DNA of 12,015 nt. Origin: Bacillaceae bacterium UBA7792 (GTDB lineage Bacteria > Bacillota > Bacilli > Bacillales > Cytobacillaceae). Made by a program: the position numbers and the translations under genes. The notes under the pieces were generated by a model. That model worked only from the letters and a program-made list of their open reading frames with translations, had not been told where the DNA came from and made no database searches. Below, one piece after another: positions 1-5,876 of this stretch; position 1 is the first letter of the stretch, and every line of letters begins with the position of its first letter. Where the stretch lies: contig DLCS01000201.1 in NCBI GenBank assembly GCA_002480735.1, positions 1-12,015 on the forward strand, in the 5' to 3' direction.

Positions 1-101
1 ACCACTAAAATATAGGCCATAGAAAGAAACGTAGTGAGTCCTGCTAATGTTTCTTTTTTGTATGAAGTATTTCTTTCTTTAAACTGAAAAAATTTCTCCA
101 T
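1..101 (-). CDS. pbuG: Guanine/hypoxanthine permease PbuG, N-terminal fragment cut by window edge
   Basis: Only the first 33 codons lie in the window; the gene runs off the left edge. The translation begins MEKFFQFKERNTSY and continues with a GLTTFLSMAYILV segment. This is the characteristic start of the AzgA/PbuG branch of nucleobase:cation symporters: a short cytoplasmic amphipathic segment followed by the first membrane helix. The ATG (99-101) is preceded by AGGAGG on the minus strand (111-116) with 9-nt spacing. In B. subtilis PbuG imports guanine and hypoxanthine for salvage. The leader supports the call, because a guanine-type riboswitch and terminator sit immediately upstream. PbuO, the close paralogue, is less likely because the FFQF...TSY opening fits PbuG better as I remember both. 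The rest of the protein cannot be assessed here. Confidence 0.85.
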   Translation of the reverse strand, partial: MEKFFQFKERNTSYKKETLAGLTTFLSMAYILV

Positions 102-138
102 GCGTAAATTCCTCCTGTTAATATAATGTCCTGAAACG

Positions 139-166
139 AAAAAAAACTTTGACTAAACGTCAAAGT
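139..166 (-). terminator. Riboswitch-controlled intrinsic terminator of pbuG leader
   Basis: On the minus strand ACTTTGAC (159-166) pairs with GTCAAAGT (146-153) around a 5-nt loop, followed by a run of seven U (139-145). It lies between the purine aptamer and the pbuG ribosome binding site. A competing antiterminator is visible: minus-strand GTCTAC at the 3' edge of the aptamer (207-212) is complementary to GTAGAC (165-170), which overlaps the base of the terminator stem. GAGG (203-206) can add pairs with the CCTTC just upstream of GTAGAC. Ligand-stabilised P1 would release the terminator arm and stop transcription. Confidence 0.88.
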
Positions 167-202
167 CTACAGAAGGAATAGGAAAGCATCGCATTTTCTA
201 AA

Positions 203-270
203 CCTCGTAGACAAGCTATTTAAGGTAGCTGGTAGAGACGTTCAAGCCATATTCTTGAACTTATACAAGG
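203..270 (-). ncRNA. Guanine-class purine riboswitch aptamer
   Basis: Read on the minus strand, this 68-nt stretch has the full purine aptamer layout. P1 is CCTTGTA (264-270) pairing with TACGAGG (203-209), with one G-U pair. P2 is GTTCAAG/CTTGAAC (254-260 with 240-246), a perfect 7 bp. Loop L2 is AATATGG (247-253), J2/3 contains the invariant TCTACC, and P3 (AGCTA/TAGCT) is capped by L3 CCTTAAA, close to the CCGTAAA consensus. L2 and L3 carry the kissing-loop residues. The base just before the P1 3' strand (nucleotide 74 in xpt numbering) is C, which pairs with guanine or hypoxanthine; adenine riboswitches have U there. It lies in the pbuG leader and should act as a transcriptional OFF switch. 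P3 appears to have one bulge or mismatch. Confidence 0.93.
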
Positions 271-295
271 ATATTATATGAATATATTATTTAAA

Positions 296-324
296 ATCGT
301 AACAAGTTCAATAAAAGACGTCAA
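296..324 (-). promoter_or_regulatory. Putative sigma-A promoter of pbuG leader
   Basis: On the minus strand TTGACG (319-324) and TACGAT (296-301) are separated by 17 nt. The -35 matches 5 of 6 and the -10 matches 4 of 6 consensus bases. Transcription would start near 288-290, about 20 nt before the aptamer, which is the usual arrangement. An overlapping alternative (TTGAAC with TAATAT further downstream) cannot be excluded. Confidence 0.5.
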
Positions 325-451
325 TACGATCAGAAATAGTCAGTAGATTTAGTTTTTTTCTATAGAATGAAAAACTGCCAATTTTTCACAAGCCCAATCA
401 AAGGCTTGTCTTGTTGCATAAAATGCGTTGAAAAGACAAGGAGGGCTGTAA
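325..451 (+). other. Leader of DUF1906 gene with competing hairpins near the ribosome binding site
   Basis: This is the part of the left intergenic region not taken by the pbuG leader. A perfect 7-bp hairpin, ACAAGCC (388-394) with GGCTTGT (403-409) and an 8-nt loop, is followed by a small GCAT/ATGC hairpin near 415-425. CTTGTC (405-410), part of the first hairpin, is also complementary to GACAAG (435-440), which runs into the Shine-Dalgarno AAGGAGG (438-444). The pairings are exact by eye; any regulatory role is inference. I found no convincing sigma-A promoter for the plus-strand gene here. Confidence 0.3.
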
Positions 452-1534
452 ATGGAAAAGGGCAGGCTCGTATCCATTTTTGTAACAACTTTGTTTGTTA
501 TTTTCATATCCATCTTTTCTGTTTCATTCTTACAATCCAAACAAATCGAAACAGAGCCGAATAAGGTGTCTGCTAGTGAGAACGGGAATGAAAAAAGTGA
601 CGTAAGCGGAAAAAATGGAGATAGTGCTGTTACAAACAACGTGCAAAATAATATCAATGGAGACAATACAGATGTCAAAAATTCGATAAACAACAATGTA
701 AACAACGGCGACAACAGTAATGTCGATAATCATATTAACAATAACATTGAAGTGAATGTAGATGTAAATGTGTCGAACCAAATCGACAATAATATTGAGG
801 GAAAAGAATCAAGCGGTAGTAAGGATAAGCCAAAAGAGGATTCAAAAAATAACACAGATGGTAAGAATGAAGACTCCTCAAACGACGATGAAGTCGTTTG
901 GGGAGTTGACTCTGCTAGCCTTACAACTTCGGAAATGATTTCCTGTGTAAGAGAAAACTTTGGGACTCCAAAGGTGTGGGGAAGATATCTTGGGGACAAG
1001 GAAGGTGTTTCAGTAGGACTGACAAAGGATGAGGTTAATCTACTCCACTCGAACGAGATTAAAATTCTCGTCATTTGGAACCATTTTACAGATGCAACAG
1101 GGTATGAAAACGGAAAGAAAGAGGCTCAGGAGGCAATTAAGAAAGCAAAAGAGTTAGGAATTCCTGAAGGAGTGTCTATTTTTGCCGACATTGAGCCAAG
1201 CTATCCAGTAGATTCCGAGTTTATTAGGGGCTGGTCCGAGACGATGGCCACTTCAAGCTATGAGTCAGGGCTATACGGGGTCTTTGATGCAAAGCGAAAT
1301 CTATATAAAGCCTTTGAGGAAGCAGCTGCAAAAGATAAGAATATTCTCGAAAACACTTATATTTGGACTGCGGCACCAAATGTTGGAATCACTTCAGAAG
1401 CCAATGCACCACAATATCAGCCGGAAGCACCAAAGAATTCCCTCGTGACTGGCTGGCAATATGGAATTGATGCGAAAGCATGTAACATCGATACAAATCT
1501 ATTCAAAGGAAAAATAATGGATGTTTTATGGTAG
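452..1534 (+). CDS. Membrane-anchored protein with Asn-rich repeat stalk and Rv2525c-like (DUF1906) glycoside-hydrolase-like domain
   Basis: The 360-residue protein has a short basic N-terminus and one hydrophobic helix (about residues 8-27, with no clear signal-peptidase site), so it is probably anchored outside the membrane. Residues 60-115 form an Asn/Val/Ile-rich stretch of four roughly 16-residue repeats, followed by a charged Ser/Lys/Asp/Asn linker to about 147. The C-terminal domain (148-360) starts VVWGVDSAS. It has the hallmarks of the DUF1906/Rv2525c glycoside-hydrolase-like family: an early Asp (D153), a FADIE strand end (D246, E248), a YGVF segment and a GWQYG segment near the end. 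This is a TIM-barrel-like fold related to GH25-type peptidoglycan hydrolases, but enzymatic activity is not established for the family. The start is set by AAGGAGG (438-444), 7 nt before ATG. It is a single-gene unit ended by a short terminator. The domain call is firm; a cell-wall role is inferred. Confidence 0.8.
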   Translation: MEKGRLVSIFVTTLFVIFISIFSVSFLQSKQIETEPNKVSASENGNEKSDVSGKNGDSAVTNNVQNNINGDNTDVKNSINNNVNNGDNSNVDNHINNNIEVNVDVNVSNQIDNNIEGKESSGSKDKPKEDSKNNTDGKNEDSSNDDEVVWGVDSASLTTSEMISCVRENFGTPKVWGRYLGDKEGVSVGLTKDEVNLLHSNEIKILVIWNHFTDATGYENGKKEAQEAIKKAKELGIPEGVSIFADIEPSYPVDSEFIRGWSETMATSSYESGLYGVFDAKRNLYKAFEEAAAKDKNILENTYIWTAAPNVGITSEANAPQYQPEAPKNSLVTGWQYGIDAKACNIDTNLFKGKIMDVLW

Positions 1535-1541
1535 GCAGGTG

Positions 1542-1561
1542 GATGGAAATCCATCTTTTTT
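1542..1561 (+). terminator. Short intrinsic terminator after DUF1906 gene
   Basis: GATGG (1542-1546) pairs with CCATC (1551-1555) across an AAAT loop and is followed by six T. The 5-bp stem is short, so termination may be partial, and some read-through into the next gene is possible. Confidence 0.6.
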
Positions 1562-1647
1562 GTTTCTTAATTATTAGGATAGAAACCATTCAATAATAAG
1601 AAAATACAGATAGGACATCATCGATAACTAGAGGGAGATTTGGATGA

Positions 1648-2235
1648 ATGAAAGCATTTATTCTGTCTATTTGGAATTGGCTTGATCCCTTTTATTATTC
1701 CTGTTCACGCCTTACTTATGTTACATCATCAGGTGATAACATTTTCCGAATTCGACTCACCAAATATAAAGGGAGAGCAATCACTCTTTCGGATGGAACA
1801 ATGATACAAAAGAATGATACTTTAGTTAAGATTCATCTTCATAACGTACGCTTGTTAATGGAGCTGATGAATATCGAGAGTGAGCTTAGGAAGGCAAAAA
1901 TGATCTATCGACATGTTCAAAACTCCCTGCCAGGTGTGGAACATTTCATTCAGGAGCATTTTTCTGCCTCGAATGTCAAAGGAATTGTTGGAATTACTTC
2001 ACTGAATAAAGGCTGCGAGCGTCTCGGGTTTGAAATTGTGGATATTCTCAATCCCTTTTATCGATGGTTCAAAATTTTTGCTTTTCTACCGATCGGGGTC
2101 CTTTCCCATAGAGGAGCTAATATCTTAAGAATCGTAAAGGTAACAAGGCCGACTTATTTATTTATGTCGAAAAGTAAGCTCATTCAGATGTATAGAGGAA
2201 CTAGACAAAATAATAGGTACCATGACGGTGTGTAG
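1648..2235 (+). CDS. YkoP-like conserved protein of unknown function
   Basis: This is a 195-residue protein without signal peptide. It begins MKAFILSIWNWLDPFYY, then has a beta-rich block RIRLTKYKGRAITLSDG (34-50) and KIHLHN (61-66). A helical segment follows (70-103), then GIVGITSLNKG (112-122) and an aromatic, hydrophobic stretch with FYRWFKIFAFLPIG (137-150). The C-terminus is basic. The RLTKYKGR...LSDG...IHLHN signature and the size resemble B. subtilis YkoP and the YkoP-like domain also found attached to some polysaccharide deacetylases. I make this link from memory, and no function is known to me. Residues 137-151 are not long enough to be a convincing membrane helix but could associate with the membrane. 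The ATG at 1648 lies 11 nt after GAGGGA (1631-1636). An ATG at 1644 is in another frame and stops quickly. A hairpin GTAGAA/TTCTAC (2232-2249) overlaps the stop codon but lacks a U-tract. Confidence 0.65.
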   Translation: MKAFILSIWNWLDPFYYSCSRLTYVTSSGDNIFRIRLTKYKGRAITLSDGTMIQKNDTLVKIHLHNVRLLMELMNIESELRKAKMIYRHVQNSLPGVEHFIQEHFSASNVKGIVGITSLNKGCERLGFEIVDILNPFYRWFKIFAFLPIGVLSHRGANILRIVKVTRPTYLFMSKSKLIQMYRGTRQNNRYHDGV

Positions 2236-2322
2236 AACCAGTTTTCTACTGCCAAGGCTATTACATAATAAATCCTTCTTGGCTAATAATAAATTGGACC
2301 TGACGTTTGGAGGGATTTAGTA
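2236..2322 (+). other. Leader of amino acid permease gene with possible stem
   Basis: The gap holds an inverted repeat GCCAAG (2251-2256) and CTTGGC (2278-2283) separated by 21 nt, with no following T-run. It is not an intrinsic terminator. I see no T-box, S-box or other riboswitch consensus. GGAGGG (2309-2314) is the ribosome binding site of the permease. Whether the permease is transcribed together with the upstream gene is unclear. Confidence 0.25.
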
Positions 2323-3693
2323 ATGGAGATACCTGCACGGGCAGCGGATTTTGGGGGAACAAAGGACAAAGAGAATAAGGATAAATTATCTTGGTGGCAG
2401 CTGTCTCTAATTGGGGTTGGCTGTATTATTGGGACAGGCTATTTTCTTGGTTCTGGCCTAGGGATAAAGATGACAGGCCCTTCCATCCTAATCTCGTTTC
2501 TTCTTGCATGGCTTGGGACGTATATCGTTTCAGATGCCTTGATGAAAATGGCTGAAAGAGACCCGCAGCAGGGAGCTTTCCGGTCCTATGCAAAGAAAGC
2601 ATATGGGGACTGGGCAGGCTTTAGCAGTGGCTGGGTATACTGGTTTTCTGAAATGTTAATCACAGGAAGTCAGTTAACAGCTTTGTCGATCCTCTCAAGG
2701 TTTTGGTTTCCCGATGTTCCGTTATGGATATTTGCAGTGGGCTATGCGATTCTTGGAGTCATTGTTGTTATTATTGGAACAAAAGGCTTTGAACGTGCCC
2801 AAAATATATTTGCCGTCATTAAGATAGCGGCTATTTTGATGTTTATTATTTTGGCTGTAGCTGTTCTCTTTGGATTATTTGGAGGAAGCAGCAAGGATTT
2901 CACCATTCCGAATACAATGGATAAGTTCTTCCCAAAAGGAATGATGGGCTTATGGTCTTCACTTATATATGGTTTCTATGCATTCGGTGGGATTGAAATC
3001 ATGGGGATCATGGCACCTCGTTTAAGAAATAGAGAAGATACGCAAAAATCAGGGGCCATCATGCTGATGATGTTGGTTATCGTTTATCTTATTTCCTTAA
3101 CCTTTGCTACTGGATTGGTTTCAGTCGATCAATTTAGTTCGGATGAAAGCCCTTTTAAGAGTGCTCTCGAACGTTATAAAATTGGGTTTTTTCCGCATGT
3201 TTTTAATGGAGGCATTATTATCGCAGGTTTCTCCACCATGACTGCATCATTGTTTGCTGTGACGAGCATGCTTGTCACATTATCCAAGGATGGAGATGCA
3301 CCGAGGTTTTTTTCGCGACAAGGGAAATGGAAAGTACCTCCCTTTGCATTGGGACTAACGATTTGTGGGCTTGTTACTTCCATTATCCTATCATTTGCCA
3401 TGCCAGACAGTGTGTATGAGTATATCACGACTGCTGCAGGATTAATGCTTTTATATAACTGGCTCTTTATCCTTATCTCTTTTCCGAGACTTATAGAAGC
3501 AACTGGATTTGATCATGTAAAACGATTTACTGGGATGGCGTTGATTTTGGTTGCTGTAAGTGGGACATTGACCCATGGATCAAGTAGACCGGGTTTTTTT
3601 ATCAGTATTTTATTTGTAGTCCTTGTCCTTGTTGTCCTTTTCTTCATGCATCTTAAGAAGAAAAGAAAACATAAAAATGAGAGCACTAATTAG
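2323..3693 (+). CDS. APC-family amino acid permease
   Basis: The 456-residue protein is very hydrophobic, with about 12 predicted membrane helices and a Lys/Arg/His-rich cytoplasmic tail (446-456). The first helix carries the Gly-rich signature of the amino acid-polyamine-organocation superfamily, GVGCIIGTGYFLGSG (31-45), where the unwound helix 1 binds the substrate backbone. It is followed by the loop RDPQQGAFRSYAKKAYG (79-95), a position conserved in the family (the E/Q-G-x-F region). An internal GxEIMGIMAPR segment (223-233) fits helix 6. Substrate cannot be read from the sequence. Histidine is an attractive guess because the hut operon follows, but the hut leader separates the two, and HutM as I know it opens differently. 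GGAGGG (2309-2314) precedes ATG by 8 nt. The next gene starts 23 nt after the stop codon, so the two are probably co-transcribed. Confidence 0.88.
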   Translation: MEIPARAADFGGTKDKENKDKLSWWQLSLIGVGCIIGTGYFLGSGLGIKMTGPSILISFLLAWLGTYIVSDALMKMAERDPQQGAFRSYAKKAYGDWAGFSSGWVYWFSEMLITGSQLTALSILSRFWFPDVPLWIFAVGYAILGVIVVIIGTKGFERAQNIFAVIKIAAILMFIILAVAVLFGLFGGSSKDFTIPNTMDKFFPKGMMGLWSSLIYGFYAFGGIEIMGIMAPRLRNREDTQKSGAIMLMMLVIVYLISLTFATGLVSVDQFSSDESPFKSALERYKIGFFPHVFNGGIIIAGFSTMTASLFAVTSMLVTLSKDGDAPRFFSRQGKWKVPPFALGLTICGLVTSIILSFAMPDSVYEYITTAAGLMLLYNWLFILISFPRLIEATGFDHVKRFTGMALILVAVSGTLTHGSSRPGFFISILFVVLVLVVLFFMHLKKKRKHKNESTN

Positions 3694-3716
3694 TCAAAAC
3701 GATAGGAGTGAAAGTT

Positions 3717-4067
3717 ATGACCGTTTTCGTTTATCAAACCTTTGAGGTAAAACAGGAGAAGTTCAAGGAAGCGATTGAGAATGCGAAGAAAATTAAGATA
3801 TACCGGAATGACCATTATCCCCACCAAGTGGAGCTTTTAAATCCGATCTCTGGACAGGACTATACATATGCCCTATTGGCAACCTATGAAGGTCTTGCTG
3901 AAATGGAGCTGCAAAACAAGAAAATGTTTGAAGATGAGGAATATCTAAAATTAATCGGGGAGTTCTTTTTAGAAAATGTTGTTCAAGGCAGCATGCATAC
4001 CCAGATCTTCCGTGCGATGGACGATTTAATCGCTGACAAGGAAAAGGAGGATGACAAAGAGAAGTAG
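3717..4067 (+). CDS. Small conserved protein, possibly a dimeric alpha/beta-barrel type, co-transcribed with permease
   Basis: I do not recognise this 116-residue soluble protein. It starts MTVFVYQTFEVKQEKF and has an alternating beta-alpha-beta pattern: strand (2-9), helix (12-26), strands around VELLNPIS and YTYALLATYE, then two acidic helices and a Lys/Glu/Asp-rich tail. The strand-helix-strand layout with an early charged helix is reminiscent of ferredoxin-like dimeric barrels (NIPSNAP, antibiotic-biosynthesis monooxygenase-like), but that is structural guesswork. No catalytic motif, Cys pair or membrane helix is seen. A longer reading from GTG at 3708 is possible. I reject it because the Shine-Dalgarno AGGAG (3704-3708) would overlap that codon, whereas it lies 8 nt ahead of ATG 3717. 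The tight spacing to the permease suggests a role linked to that transporter. Confidence 0.7.
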   Translation: MTVFVYQTFEVKQEKFKEAIENAKKIKIYRNDHYPHQVELLNPISGQDYTYALLATYEGLAEMELQNKKMFEDEEYLKLIGEFFLENVVQGSMHTQIFRAMDDLIADKEKEDDKEK

Positions 4068-4078
4068 CACTGTTTTGA

Positions 4079-4107
4079 TTGACAGATAAGAATATTTACC
4101 ATATTCT
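4079..4107 (+). promoter_or_regulatory. Sigma-A promoter of the hut operon
   Basis: A perfect -35 TTGACA (4079-4084) and a -10 TATTCT (4102-4107, 4 of 6) are separated by exactly 17 nt. The start of transcription would be near 4113-4115, leaving about 200 nt of leader before hutH. It lies just after the stop codon of the preceding small gene. Confidence 0.7.
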
Positions 4108-4114
4108 AAAAATA
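4100..4114. promoter_or_regulatory. CodY-box-like site overlapping hut -10
   Basis: The 15-mer CATATTCTAAAAATA agrees with the CodY consensus AATTTTCWGAAAATT at 11 of 15 positions. It covers the -10 element and the likely start site, a position suited to repression. CodY represses hut in B. subtilis during amino acid excess. AT-rich DNA gives such matches by chance, so this is only suggestive. Confidence 0.35.
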
Positions 4115-4176
4115 GCAGCAAAAATGACTGAATAATAAAGTGAGTGGTTGACCTATGGCTTTAATGAGAAAGCATC

Positions 4177-4224
4177 GTAGTATATGTTTAGCTCAGTGGC
4201 GATTTGATACGAGGGCTATACTAC
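4177..4224 (+). promoter_or_regulatory. Candidate antiterminator in the hut leader
   Basis: GTAGTATA (4177-4184) is exactly complementary to TATACTAC (4217-4224), the top of the 5' arm of the hut terminator's outer stem. It is also identical to the start of that terminator's 3' arm (4247-4254). Pairing would close a 32-nt loop and hold the terminator arm in an alternative structure. The complementarity is seen directly; use as an antiterminator is inferred. Confidence 0.4.
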
Positions 4225-4266
4225 CGAAATCAAAAAATTGATTTCAGTAGTATAGCCCTCTTTTTT
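4211..4266 (+). terminator. Strong intrinsic terminator/attenuator ahead of hutH
   Basis: The outer stem is 14 bp: 4211-4224 (begins GAGGGC) with 4247-4260. After a single C/A mismatch (4225/4246) an inner 8-bp stem GAAATCAA/TTGATTTC (4226-4233 with 4238-4245) closes on an AAAA loop. Six T follow (4261-4266). It lies between the hut promoter and hutH, as the HutP-regulated terminator does in B. subtilis. It could also serve the upstream small gene, whose transcripts would pass through it. Confidence 0.9.
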
Positions 4267-4314
4267 ATTCTCACTTTACTATATTAAAGGATTACAAGGG
4301 AAGCAGGTGGACAG

Positions 4315-5838
4315 ATGGTTGAGTTAACAGGAAATACCTTAACGTTAGAAGAGATGAGGGAGATTTTATTTTCAAGAAAAAAAGTTTCCGTCTCAGAGGA
4401 GAGCTGGAAGAGAGTTGAGGAGAGTCGCAAGGCCGTCGAACAAATTGTTCAAGAAAACCAAATCGTATATGGGATTACGACTGGATTTGGTAAATTCAGT
4501 GATGTATTAATCGACCCAGAAAATGTGGAGGAGCTGCAGCTTAATTTAATCCATTCCCATGCATGTGGGGTTGGGGAGCCCTTTCCAGAATTGGTGTCAA
4601 GAGCGATGCTTGTTTTACGAGCGAATGCTTTATTAAAGGGCTTTTCCGGGGTTAGAAGAATTGTAATTGAGAGATTGCTAGAGTTTGTAAATAAGGGCAT
4701 TCATCCAGTTGTCCCTAGTCAAGGCTCACTTGGAGCGAGTGGGGACTTAGCCCCTTTATCCCATTTGGTGCTTCCGCTTCTCGGGGAAGGCGAGGTTTTT
4801 TACGAGGGTCATAGAGTAAACGCCTTGGAAGCGATGACGAAGGAAGGAATTTTTCCGATTACGTTAACCGCGAAAGAGGGTCTCGCTTTAATCAATGGAA
4901 CGCAAGCAATGACAGCGATGGGAGTCCTTGGGCTGATTGAAGCGGAAAACCTTGCATATCAATCAGAAGCCATTGCAGCTATGACGATAGAGGGGCTGAA
5001 TGGAATCATCGACGCATTTGACGAAGATGTCCATATCGTCCGTGGCTACCCTGAACAGATTGCGGTTGCAAAGAGAATTCGCGAACTTTTAAAAGGAAGC
5101 AAGCTTACCACAAGACAAGGTGAAGTAAGGGTACAGGACGCTTATTCCTTAAGGTGCATCCCGCAGGTCCACGGAGCTACATGGCAAGTCTTAAATTATG
5201 TAAAAGAAAAGCTTGAAATTGAAATGAATGCTGCAACAGATAATCCACTTATTTTTGATGGTGGAAAAAAGATCATTTCAGGCGGAAACTTCCACGGGCA
5301 ACCGATCGCACTAGCAATGGATTTTCTCGGTATTGCCATAGCCGAGCTGGCGAATATTTCTGAAAGAAGAATTGAGCGTCTTGTTAATCCACAGCTGAAT
5401 GACCTGCCACCATTCTTAAGCGCGGAGCCAGGCCTTCAATCAGGGGCCATGATTATGCAATATTGCGCTGCCTCGCTTGTTTCAGAAAACAAAACATTGG
5501 CTCATCCAGCAAGCGTGGACTCCATACCGTCCTCTGCCAATCAGGAGGATCATGTCAGTATGGGAACGATTGGTTCAAGACATGCCTATCAAATCATTAC
5601 AAATACAAGACGTGTCTTGGCAATTGAGCTGATTTGTGCGATGCAGGCAGCGGATATTCGTGGAAAGGGAAAAATGGCACCAATCACGAAGGGAATTCTT
5701 GAGGAAGCAAGAAAACAAATTCCTTTTATTGAAAAAGACCGGGTCTTTGCAAAGGATATGGCTGTTGCGGAAAAATGGCTAAAGGATGAATTCTCCCTAG
5801 ACATGAAAAAAAAAGTGAGTTTTGAGGTCGAATGCTGA
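4315..5838 (+). CDS. hutH: Histidine ammonia-lyase
   Basis: HutH catalyses the first step of histidine breakdown: L-histidine to trans-urocanate and ammonia, in the cytoplasm as a homotetramer. The 507-residue length is normal for the family. Residues A141-S142-G143 in [14 protein letters not shown] are the tripeptide that cyclises to the MIO electrophile. The catalytic Tyr is Y52 in the VYGITTGFG motif, and later conserved blocks include [21 protein letters not shown] and the GNFHGQP loop. The protein is intact, with no missing key residue. A modest ribosome binding site, AGGTGG (4305-4310), sits only 4 nt before ATG 4315. It is the first gene of hutHUIG, placed directly after a strong leader terminator, so its expression should depend on read-through. 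The hutU start lies 38 nt after the stop codon. Confidence 0.97.
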   Translation: MVELTGNTLTLEEMREILFSRKKVSVSEESWKRVEESRKAVEQIVQENQIVYGITTGFGKFSDVLIDPENVEELQLNLIHSHACGVGEPFPELVSRAMLVLRANALLKGFSGVRRIVIERLLEFVNKGIHPVVPSQGSLGASGDLAPLSHLVLPLLGEGEVFYEGHRVNALEAMTKEGIFPITLTAKEGLALINGTQAMTAMGVLGLIEAENLAYQSEAIAAMTIEGLNGIIDAFDEDVHIVRGYPEQIAVAKRIRELLKGSKLTTRQGEVRVQDAYSLRCIPQVHGATWQVLNYVKEKLEIEMNAATDNPLIFDGGKKIISGGNFHGQPIALAMDFLGIAIAELANISERRIERLVNPQLNDLPPFLSAEPGLQSGAMIMQYCAASLVSENKTLAHPASVDSIPSSANQEDHVSMGTIGSRHAYQIITNTRRVLAIELICAMQAADIRGKGKMAPITKGILEEARKQIPFIEKDRVFAKDMAVAEKWLKDEFSLDMKKKVSFEVEC

Positions 5839-5876
5839 CGGAATCACGATTATTTTGGAAATAGGAGGAAAAAGAG

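Noticed and set aside
367..564. 65-codon open frame overlapping the start of the DUF1906 gene
   Set aside because: No Shine-Dalgarno precedes its start, and it overlaps the well-supported gene at 452 in another frame.
730..1074. 114-codon antisense frame inside the DUF1906 gene
   Set aside because: A Ser/Phe/Leu-rich shadow frame of a real gene; the composition follows from the opposite strand.
1644..1650. ATG 1644 as start of the YkoP-like gene
   Set aside because: It is in a different frame and reaches a stop after about a dozen codons; ATG 1648 opens the long frame.
2236..2322. T-box or other amino-acid-sensing leader before the permease
   Set aside because: The gap is only 87 nt and lacks the T-box AGGGTGGNACCGCG sequence and any terminator.
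4161..4178. Catabolite-responsive element (cre) near the hut leader
   Set aside because: The best alignment around ATGAGAAAGCATCGT misses the central CG and several other conserved positions.
4175..4200. Canonical HutP binding site
   Set aside because: UAG/CAG triplets are present, but their spacing (8 nt and 2 nt) does not match the regular 4-nt spacing of known HutP sites.
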